Assembly (NCBI GenBank): GCA_964469055.1
Contig: CAYXXN010000058.1
Span: forward strand, 1-15,005
DNA: 15,005 nt
Direction of reading: 5' to 3'
Origin: CAYXXN01 sp964469055
Lineage (GTDB): Bacteria > Acidobacteriota > Thermoanaerobaculia > Multivoradales > JAHEKO01
Shown: piece after piece, positions 9,501 through 15,005 of the stretch
Layout: each line of letters begins with the position of its first letter
Position numbering within the stretch: position 1 is the stretch's first letter
Translations under genes and position numbers: made by a program
Notes under the pieces: model-generated
The model's input: only the letters and a program-made list of their open reading frames with translations
What the model was told of the DNA's origin: nothing
The model's database searches: none

Positions 9501-10581
9501 GCGCGGCCGCCGCGAGGATCTTCGGGACCAGCGCCGAGACGGGCAGCGCGGCGATCTCGCCGCGCTGCGCCCAGCGCGCCGGCCGGTCGTCGGCGACCGA
9601 CACCGACCCGGCCGCGAAGCTGGCGCGGCGCACGGTGACTTCCAGGCGGCGATGGGTGATGGTGTGGGTGAGCCGGGCTCTCTCCTCGCCGAGCTGCCAG
9701 TCACCACCGTAACGTTGGGCGAGGCGCGCGGCCGCGCCGCGGCGAGCACCCGCCGCCCACGGCAGCTCCCAGGTGCCGGCGAGCAACTCCTCGCCGTCGC
9801 CGCGCCGCACCAGGAGCACGCGGCCGCCGCGCTCGACGAGCGCCACCTGGAGTTGCCGGCGCTCGGTGGCCCTGCGCCGGCGCGCCCGGGGATAGCGCTC
9901 GGGGCGCCCGTTCGCCCAGGCCCGGCAGGCGGGACGCAGCGGGCACTCACGGCAGCGCGGTCGCTGCGGCCGGCAGAGCGTCGCCCCGAGCTCCATCAAC
10001 GCCTGATTGCTCTCGCCCGGACGCCCCAGTGCCAGCAAAGCAGCCGCCGTCGCCGCCAGCCGGCGGCGAGCTCCGCCCCGCCGTGGGTCGCCGGCCAAGG
10101 CGAGCAGCCGCGCCACCACCCGCTCGACGTTGCCGTCGATGACCGGCACCGGCTCGCCGAAGGCGATGCTCGCCACCGCCGCCGCGGTGTAGGGACCCAC
10201 CCCAGGAAGGGCCTCGAGAGCCGCCGCGGTGCGCGGAAAATCTCCCGCCTCGACCACCGCGCGAGCCGCCGCCGCGAGGGCGCGCGCCCGCCGGTAGTAG
10301 CCCAGCCCGGACCACAGCGCCAGGACCTCCTCGCCCTCGGCTCGAGCGAGCGCCTCCACGGTCGGGAGGCGCGCCAGGAAGCGCTCGTAGTACGGGACCA
10401 CTGTCTCGACCCGGGTCTGCTGCAGCATCACCTCCGAGATCCACACCGCGTAAGGGTCGCGGGTGCGACGCCACGGCAGGTCCCGGCGATGACCCTCGTA
10501 CCAGCCGAGCAGCGCCACGCGGCGCCGCGCGACCCGCGCGAGCTGCTCTCGGTCCGCAGAGTGGTCAGAGCGGCGCGTCAC
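9406..10581 (-). CDS. mutY: A/G-specific adenine glycosylase MutY
   Basis: MutY removes adenine mispaired with 8-oxoguanine. The 391-residue product has the full set of features. The catalytic Glu lies in WISEVMLQQT (E50). The helix-hairpin-helix LPGVGPYTAAA is near 125-135, and the catalytic Asp is in VIDGNVERV (D149). The iron-sulfur ligands are spaced C-x6-C-x2-C-x5-C (C203, C210, C213, C219). A C-terminal NUDIX-like 8-oxoG-recognition domain includes LLVRRGDGEELLAGTWELPW and the THTITHRRL strand. The start is a GTG at 10581 with no strong ribosome-binding site. The last 31 or so residues are low-complexity, Arg/Ala-rich, and antisense to the end of the cyclic-nucleotide-binding gene. They probably form a dispensable tail rather than a domain. 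Confidence 0.96.
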   Translation of the reverse strand: MTRRSDHSADREQLARVARRRVALLGWYEGHRRDLPWRRTRDPYAVWISEVMLQQTRVETVVPYYERFLARLPTVEALARAEGEEVLALWSGLGYYRRARALAAAARAVVEAGDFPRTAAALEALPGVGPYTAAAVASIAFGEPVPVIDGNVERVVARLLALAGDPRRGGARRRLAATAAALLALGRPGESNQALMELGATLCRPQRPRCRECPLRPACRAWANGRPERYPRARRRRATERRQLQVALVERGGRVLLVRRGDGEELLAGTWELPWAAGARRGAAARLAQRYGGDWQLGEERARLTHTITHRRLEVTVRRASFAAGSVSVADDRPARWAQRGEIAALPVSALVPKILAAAALRRAPGSPARCRPPAGGSRSASRRSRAAARP

Positions 10582-10852
10582 CTGGACGCGCCGCAGCCTA
10601 CCAGGCGGCTATCAGGGAGCCGAGCGCGCAGCGTGGCTGATCCGCGCTCGGGTGATAGAAAGGAGGAGGGGGGAGGTTCCTTGAGGTTGGGTTGACGACG
10701 AGTCCCCTTGACGGATCAAGGGGCGAGTGGGGGAATGCGTGGACGGAGACCCAGCGGATCTCCGAAGGTGAGGTTGGTCTCGAACTCGGAGGGGAACCTC
10801 CCCACTCATCGAACATGCCCTCTCTCCTAGCAATCGACGTGCCAACCACCCG
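10582..10852. other. Intergenic region between mutY and sppA with dense inverted repeats
   Basis: This non-coding spacer separates the divergently oriented mutY and sppA. The minus strand is open through it as part of a very long antisense frame, but that frame shows no protein family features. It contains several perfect inverted repeats: 10704-10711/10716-10723, 10670-10680/10793-10803, 10725-10732/10800-10807 and 10760-10765/10786-10791. Some of these are mutually exclusive. No obvious sigma70 promoter for sppA is seen. A 9-base direct repeat, TGAGGTTGG, occurs at 10682-10690 and 10769-10777. Confidence 0.6.
10670..10807. ncRNA. Candidate structured RNA or leader element upstream of sppA
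   Basis: An outer helix GGGGAGGTTCC/GGAACCTCCCC (10670-10680 with 10793-10803) encloses a perfect 8-bp hairpin with loop CGGA (10704-10723) and a CTCCGA/TCGGAG stem (10760-10765 with 10786-10791). GAGTGGGG/CCCCACTC (10725-10732 with 10800-10807) competes with the outer helix. GGAGA/TCTCC (10745-10749 with 10759-10763) competes with the third stem. On the plus strand this would be a leader of sppA with alternative folds. On the minus strand it would be a roughly 135-nt RNA with one long closing helix and a hairpin on its 3' side, loosely like 6S RNA. Strand, promoter and family are unproven, and GC-rich sequence produces stems easily. Confidence 0.3.
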
Positions 10853-12556
10853 ATGAAGAAACTCCTGATCATCTTCCTCGTCTTGCTCGGCCTGGCGGTG
10901 GCCATTGCCATCGGTGCCATCGCGCTGGCGGGGCGGGCGGCGCCCTCCATGGGGACGGCGCGCGTCCTCTCGCTGCGGCTCGAGGAGCCACTGGTCGACT
11001 ACTCCCCGGAGCCGCGCCTCCCCTTCCTCGACGTGACACCGCGCCAGAGCTTGGCCACGATCTATCGGGCGATCCGCCGCGCTCGGCGGGACGAAGGGGT
11101 CAAGGGCCTCGCCCTCTACATCCGGGACGCGAGCATGGGGCTCGCGCAGGCGCAGGAACTGCGCCGCTTGGCGCTTTCGCTCGGCGCGGCGGGCAAGCAG
11201 GTCGATTGCTATCTCGAGGGTGCCGGCGAGGGCACCAACGGCACACTCGACTACTTCCTGGCGACCGCCTGCCGGCGCATCGCCCTGACGCCGGGTTCCG
11301 ACGTCAATCTCCTCGGCTTGCTGGCCGACAGTGTCTTCCTGCGCGGCACGCTCGACAAACTCAAGATCGAGCCCGAGTTCGACCACATCGGCGAGTACAA
11401 GAGCGCCAGCGAGACCTACACCGCAACCGAGCATTCCCCGCCGGCCGAGGAGGCCCTGGGAGCGCTGCTCGACGACTTCTACGGCCAGATCGTCGCCGCC
11501 GTCGCCGAGGCTCGCAGGCTGCCGGAGGCCAAGGTGCGCGAGCTCTTCGACGGCGCGCCCTACACCGCCGAGGGCGCCCTCGAGCTCGGCCTGGTCGACG
11601 AGCTCGCCTACCCCGACGAGTTCGAGAGCCGCCTGCTCGAGGAGACGGGCGGGGCGGCGCTCACCGACCTCGATGAGTACGGGGGCGCTCCACGACTCGG
11701 CAAGCGCTTGGCGGTCGTTTTCGCCCAGGGCATCATCGTGCGCGGAGAAGGCGGGCTCGAGCCCTGGAGTCAGCAGCGGTACCTGGGCTCTCAAGACCTC
11801 GCCGAGTTGCTCTCGGAGCTCGCCGACGACTCCGCCGTGGCCGCGGTCGTCCTGCGCATCGACAGCCCCGGCGGCTCGGCCCTGGCCTCGGAGCTGATGC
11901 TGCGCGAGGTCGTGCGGCTCACCGAGGCGAAGCCGGTCGTGGTCTCGATGTCGAGCCTCGCCGCCTCCGGCGGTTACTACATCGCGTCCCGGACGACGAA
12001 GATCGTCGCCGAGGCAGCGACCTTGACGGGCTCGATCGGCGTCGTCGGTGGCAAGCTCGTCACCCGGCGCTTTCAGCAGGAGCTGCTGGGGATCTCTCAC
12101 GACTCCCTCTCGCGCGGCGCCAACGCCGACTTCTACTCGACGCTCTCGACCTTCAGCCCCGTTCAGGAAGAACGCTTCCGGACCCAGATGGAAGCCATCT
12201 ACCGGCGCTTCGTCACCCACGTAGCCGAGGGGCGCAGCCTCGCTCCGGCGGCGGTCGAGGAGCTCGCCCGCGGCCGCATCTGGTCGGGTGAACGGGCGCT
12301 GGCGCTCGGCCTGGTCGACGAGCTCGGCGCGCTTGATCGCGCGCTCGAGCTCGCAGCCGAGGCGGCCGGCCTGACCGCCAGCGATCTCGCCGTCGGCTAC
12401 TACCCCGAGCCGCCCTCGTGGCTCGAGATCCTCGAGGGTCGTCGCACGCTCGCGGCGCGCTCGCCGCTCGCCGCGCTCGAAGCCGCGCTGGCGCCGCGCG
12501 CACCGCAACTGCTCGAGCTGCCGGTCGAGCTCACGCGGCTGGCAGAGCCCTTCTAG
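10853..12556 (+). CDS. sppA: Signal peptide peptidase SppA, 67K type
   Basis: SppA is a membrane-anchored serine protease with a Ser-Lys dyad that degrades leftover signal peptides. The 567-residue product begins with a positively charged start and a hydrophobic segment (about 4-26), an uncleaved signal anchor. Two tandem peptidase-S49 domains follow. The general-base lysine is in HIGEYKSASETYT (K183) in the first half. The nucleophile is in SLAASGGYYIAS (S372) in the second half. The LRIDSPGGSALAS and TLTGSIGVVGG motifs are intact, so both halves of the bipartite active site are present. Length matches the long, E. coli-type form. The ATG at 10853 has little Shine-Dalgarno character. It is preceded by a structured 270-base intergenic region and followed 165 bases later by dnaA. 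Confidence 0.94.
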   Translation: MKKLLIIFLVLLGLAVAIAIGAIALAGRAAPSMGTARVLSLRLEEPLVDYSPEPRLPFLDVTPRQSLATIYRAIRRARRDEGVKGLALYIRDASMGLAQAQELRRLALSLGAAGKQVDCYLEGAGEGTNGTLDYFLATACRRIALTPGSDVNLLGLLADSVFLRGTLDKLKIEPEFDHIGEYKSASETYTATEHSPPAEEALGALLDDFYGQIVAAVAEARRLPEAKVRELFDGAPYTAEGALELGLVDELAYPDEFESRLLEETGGAALTDLDEYGGAPRLGKRLAVVFAQGIIVRGEGGLEPWSQQRYLGSQDLAELLSELADDSAVAAVVLRIDSPGGSALASELMLREVVRLTEAKPVVVSMSSLAASGGYYIASRTTKIVAEAATLTGSIGVVGGKLVTRRFQQELLGISHDSLSRGANADFYSTLSTFSPVQEERFRTQMEAIYRRFVTHVAEGRSLAPAAVEELARGRIWSGERALALGLVDELGALDRALELAAEAAGLTASDLAVGYYPEPPSWLEILEGRRTLAARSPLAALEAALAPRAPQLLELPVELTRLAEPF

Positions 12557-12721
12557 GAGGCAGTGTCCGCCCGCGGCGCGCCCGGCGCTCCGTGCCTCTT
12601 GCTTCCCGTGCGTCGCGGCGCTAACATCCCGCGCTCCGCTGACCGCTGACGCCTCACTCTCCGGCAAGGCGTCACACGATCGACAGGTTTTCCACAGCCT
12701 GTGGACGGCGGTTGTCGCGCC
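12557..12721. other. sppA-dnaA intergenic region
   Basis: This spacer contains no gene. GAGGCA (12557-12562) can pair with TGCCTC (12593-12598) across a GC-rich loop, possibly a weak end-of-transcript structure for sppA. The 3' part holds a consensus DnaA box and a TCCACA/TGTGGA palindrome just before the dnaA start, listed separately. I find no clear -35/-10 pair for dnaA. Confidence 0.5.
12688..12708. promoter_or_regulatory. DnaA box and overlapping TCCACA/TGTGGA palindrome upstream of dnaA
   Basis: TTTTCCACA (12688-12696) fits the DnaA-box consensus TTWTNCACA at every position. It is followed, after GCC, by TGTGGA (12700-12705), so TCCACA and TGTGGA form a perfect 6-bp inverted pair; the reverse 9-mer at 12700-12708 is a weaker box. 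The pair lies 14-34 bases before the dnaA ATG. This suits DnaA autoregulation or a second origin-side binding cluster. Confidence 0.65.
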
Positions 12722-14014
12722 ATGACCGAGCTGCTCTGGCACCGCCTGCGCGAGCGCTTGAAGAGCACGCTCGATCCGGAGGAGTTCTCTACCTGGATCC
12801 AGCCGCTCAAGTTGGGAGCCGAGAGCGCCGAGCGGCTGGAGCTCGTCGCCCCGAGCGAGCGCTTTCTCCACACCCTCGAGCACAGCTACCGGCCCGCCGT
12901 CGACCACGCCATCAGCCAGCTCGCCGGGCCCGTTTTCGAGGTGCTCTTCCGCGTCGCCGGCAGCGCCGAGCCGCCCTTGCGCGAGAAGGCCGTTGGGCGC
13001 GATCCCTTCTCGCCACGCTACACCTTCGACAAGTTCGTCGTCGGCAGCTCCAACCAGTTCGCGCACGCCGCCGCACGCTCGATCGGCGACAACCCCGGCG
13101 GCAGCTACAATCCCTTCTTCCTCTACGGCGGGGTGGGCCTCGGCAAGACCCACCTCTTGCACGCCATCGGCCACCAGATCCGCAGCCGGCAGAGCCATCT
13201 CCAGGTTCTCTACCTCCCGGCCGAGCAGTTCGTCAACGAACTCATCTCCTCGCTGCGCTTCAACCGCATGCACGAGTTCCGGGAGCGCTATCGCTCGATC
13301 GACGTCCTGATGGTTGACGACATCCAATTCCTGGCCAACAAGGAACGCACCCAGGAGGAGTTCTTCCACACCTTCAACACGCTCTACACCCGGCAACGGC
13401 AGATCGTCCTCACCTCGGATGCCTCCCCCCGCCATCTGCGGGATCTAGAGGAGCGGCTGCGGAGCCGCTTCGAGTGGGGCTTGACCGCCGACATCCAGCC
13501 ACCCGACCTCGAGACCAAGGTAGCCATCCTCCGGCGTAAAGCCGAGCAGGACGTCGTCGATCTTCCCGACGACGTCGCGATCTTCATCGCCAACCAGGTG
13601 AAGTCGAACATCCGCGAGCTCGAAGGCCTGCTCAACCGAGTCATCGCCTTTGCCTCCCTGACCGCCAAACCACTCACCCTCGAGCTCACCAAGGAGACAC
13701 TCAAGGACATCCTTCTCCGAGAGGACCAACGGGTCCTGCCTTCGGAGCTCATCAAGCATGTCGCTCGGCACTACGGCCTCAAGGTCTCCGAGATCAAGAG
13801 CAAGAGCAATTCCAAGCAGATCACCTTTCCCCGCCAGGTGGCGATGTACCTGTGCAAGAGACTGACCGATCTCTCCTACCCCGAGATCGGCAAGCAGTTC
13901 AACGATAAGCACCACTCGACCGTCATCTACTCGGTCGACAAGATCGAGAAGCTCCGTCGTGAGGACGCCGACCTCGACCGCACCCTCGACCAGATCACTC
14001 AGCATTTCACCTAG
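12722..14014 (+). CDS. dnaA: Chromosomal replication initiator protein DnaA
   Basis: DnaA binds DnaA boxes and melts the origin. From the ATG at 12722 it is 430 residues. Domain I (about 1-80) contains EEFSTWIQPLKL, and domain II is very short. The AAA+ domain starts at YTFDKFVVGSSNQFAH, with Walker A GGVGLGKTH (136-144), Walker B VLMVDDIQF (195-203), and the RLRSRFEWGL box with the arginine finger (245-254). The C-terminal DNA-binding domain IV has the signature GKQFNDKHHSTV (390-401). The frame also permits a GTG start at 12701, but that codon falls inside the DnaA-box palindrome, so I prefer the ATG. No strong Shine-Dalgarno sequence is visible. The plus strand is C-rich here, in contrast to dnaN. 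Confidence 0.97.
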   Translation: MTELLWHRLRERLKSTLDPEEFSTWIQPLKLGAESAERLELVAPSERFLHTLEHSYRPAVDHAISQLAGPVFEVLFRVAGSAEPPLREKAVGRDPFSPRYTFDKFVVGSSNQFAHAAARSIGDNPGGSYNPFFLYGGVGLGKTHLLHAIGHQIRSRQSHLQVLYLPAEQFVNELISSLRFNRMHEFRERYRSIDVLMVDDIQFLANKERTQEEFFHTFNTLYTRQRQIVLTSDASPRHLRDLEERLRSRFEWGLTADIQPPDLETKVAILRRKAEQDVVDLPDDVAIFIANQVKSNIRELEGLLNRVIAFASLTAKPLTLELTKETLKDILLREDQRVLPSELIKHVARHYGLKVSEIKSKSNSKQITFPRQVAMYLCKRLTDLSYPEIGKQFNDKHHSTVIYSVDKIEKLRREDADLDRTLDQITQHFT

Positions 14015-14260
14015 CGGGAGCCCTCCTCGCCGCTTTGCGGACGAGCTGTTGAAGTTCGGCGGAAATCGCTCCACTCTCGCCCGGGAGCGAGGCTCGGTTC
14101 CTCACCTTCCACAGCCGATCCACAGAGCTCTTCCACGTACGGCGGAGGACAAAACCAGGAGGAGGTAGCATCTCCCAACCGTCGTTTCCGCACGCTCCAC
14201 AGCACCTATTGACGACTACGACTGTGCTATAGAGTTCAGGGTTACTCGAAGGAGAGTGGA
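14015..14260. other. Probable chromosomal replication origin (oriC) in the dnaA-dnaN spacer
   Basis: This 246-base non-coding spacer carries TCCACA cores at 14108-14113, 14119-14124 and 14196-14201. The 9-mer CGATCCACA (14116-14124) matches TTATCCACA at seven of nine positions. The first two cores are 11 bases apart, about one helical turn, and a related TTCCAC follows at 14131. All are in the same orientation. The segment 14205-14245 is relatively AT-rich for this genome. Plus-strand G/C asymmetry changes sign across the spacer: C exceeds G in dnaA, and G exceeds C in dnaN. dnaA-dnaN spacers are a common oriC site in bacteria. No strongly AT-rich unwinding element is obvious. Confidence 0.6.
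14209..14233 (+). promoter_or_regulatory. Candidate extended -10 promoter for dnaN
   Basis: TTGACG (14209-14214) is followed by TGCTATAGA (14225-14233), an extended -10 type element (TGn plus TATAGA). The spacer to the -10 is only 13 bases, too short for a standard -35/-10 pair, so the extended -10 would have to carry most of the activity. Its position about 30 bases before the dnaN ATG suits a dedicated dnaN promoter inside the putative origin. Confidence 0.35.
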
Positions 14261-15005
14261 ATGGAGGTACGAGTCCAGCGAGCGGAATTCTTGGCCGAGC
14301 TGGCGCCGATGCAGGGCATCGTCGAGCGACGGACGACGATTCCTGTGCTCTCACACATCCTCCTGCGGGCGGAGACTGATGGAGTTCATCTTGCCGCCAC
14401 AGACCTCGATGTGTCGCTGACGACCTGGTGTGCTGCAGAGGTCAAGGTGCCAGGCGGCATCGCGGTCCAAGCACGGAAGTTCCTGGAGATCGTGCGGGCT
14501 GTCGAGGCCGAAGAGTTGGAGCTGGCTCTCGATGGGTCGAGCCGACTAGCGATCCGGGCTGGGCGGTCGCGCTTCAAGATCCACGGACTCTCGCCGGAGG
14601 ACTTCCCAACCTTGCCGAAGGTCGAGGGTGGGAAGGCGACGCGACTCGCCTTCGAGCAGATGCAGCGGATGATTGGCCGAGTGCTGTTTGCGGTGTCGAC
14701 GGAGGAGTCGCGCTTCCAGTTGAATGGAGCGCTCCTCAAATTTGGCAAAGGGAGCATGGAGCTGGTGGCAACCGATGGGCACCGCCTCGCGTTGGTGCAG
14801 AATGCTGTCGAGTCGGTCGAGGGGCCGGACAGCGTGCTGGTGCCTCGCAAGGCCCTACAGGAGCTGCAGCGGTTCGAGGGTGGCGAGGAACTCTCGCTTG
14901 CGAGAGGGGAGCACCACCTGTCGTTCCGACTCGGTCGGCGGGAGCTGGTCTGTCGGATTCTCGAGGGCACCTTCCCGGACTATGAGCGGGTCATCGCCAA
15001 GGACA
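14261..15005 (+). CDS. dnaN: DNA polymerase III beta sliding clamp, 3'-truncated by window end
   Basis: DnaN is the ring-shaped clamp that tethers DNA polymerase III to DNA. Translation from the ATG at 14261 gives 248 residues (MEVRVQRAEFLAEL...) before the window ends; full-length clamps are about 370. Recognisable segments are RTTIPVLSHILL, AATDLDVSL, the FKIHGLSPEDFPTLP motif at the end of domain 1, LNGALLKFG and ATDGHRLAL in domain 2, and EGTFPDYERVI, the conserved segment at the end of domain 2. GGAG lies seven bases upstream of the ATG. Codon use is less GC-extreme at third positions than in dnaA, and the coding strand is G-rich rather than C-rich. Confidence 0.95.
   Translation, partial: MEVRVQRAEFLAELAPMQGIVERRTTIPVLSHILLRAETDGVHLAATDLDVSLTTWCAAEVKVPGGIAVQARKFLEIVRAVEAEELELALDGSSRLAIRAGRSRFKIHGLSPEDFPTLPKVEGGKATRLAFEQMQRMIGRVLFAVSTEESRFQLNGALLKFGKGSMELVATDGHRLALVQNAVESVEGPDSVLVPRKALQELQRFEGGEELSLARGEHHLSFRLGRRELVCRILEGTFPDYERVIAKD

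Noticed and set aside
8466..9950. 494-codon minus-strand frame opposite the cyclic-nucleotide-binding gene and part of mutY
   Set aside because: It conflicts with two well-supported genes and has low-complexity Arg/Ser/Gly/Ala composition without family features.
10598..13435. 945-codon open frame on the minus strand across sppA and the first part of dnaA
   Set aside because: It is antisense to two genes with complete family motifs, crosses the repeat-rich intergenic region, and its translation (Glu/Leu/Gly/Arg-rich) shows no domain. Long antisense frames are expected at this GC content.

Overview
The window is a GC-rich, densely packed bacterial chromosomal segment carrying housekeeping DNA-replication and repair genes. 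It ends at a probable replication origin. A serine/threonine kinase fused to TolB/PD40-type propeller repeats, very high GC content and the gene set fit an Acidobacteriota-like or other deep-branching Gram-negative lineage. This placement is inference; there is no rRNA in the window to support it.

Left part (about 1-4430), minus strand. Reading leftwards the order is tadA (tRNA adenosine deaminase), two tRNA-Ser genes (GGA then CGA), a transmembrane Ser/Thr kinase with a C-terminal propeller, and an uncharacterised protein with a PD-(D/E)xK nuclease-type signature. The kinase/nuclease block shows less extreme third-position GC and almost no G/C strand asymmetry, unlike the core genes to its right.

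Middle part (about 4480-9500), plus strand. A promoter-like sequence precedes a small bacterial SRP RNA (ffs). About a dozen bases after its 3' strand begins dnaX, which overlaps ybaB and is followed closely by recR. Then come a class-III aminotransferase and a protein with two cyclic-nucleotide-binding domains. The tRNA-Ser / tadA / SRP RNA / dnaX / ybaB / recR neighbourhood is the one known from Bacillus, although here tadA and the tRNAs are divergent. mutY lies on the minus strand (9406-10581) and overlaps the cyclic-nucleotide-binding gene tail to tail.

Right part (10582-15005). A 270-base intergenic region full of nested, partly mutually exclusive inverted repeats precedes sppA (67K-type signal peptide peptidase). 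It is followed by dnaA, a 246-base spacer with several TCCACA elements, and the 5' two thirds of dnaN, which runs off the window. The plus strand is C-rich through dnaX to dnaA and becomes G-rich in dnaN. The skew therefore flips in the dnaA-dnaN spacer, and I propose this as oriC. On that reading, dnaA and the whole dnaX-to-dnaA block are transcribed toward the origin, head-on to replication.

The points most worth a second look are the structured region before sppA, the DnaX zinc module without cysteines, the SRP RNA abutting dnaX, the origin/skew flip, and the unknown nuclease-like gene.
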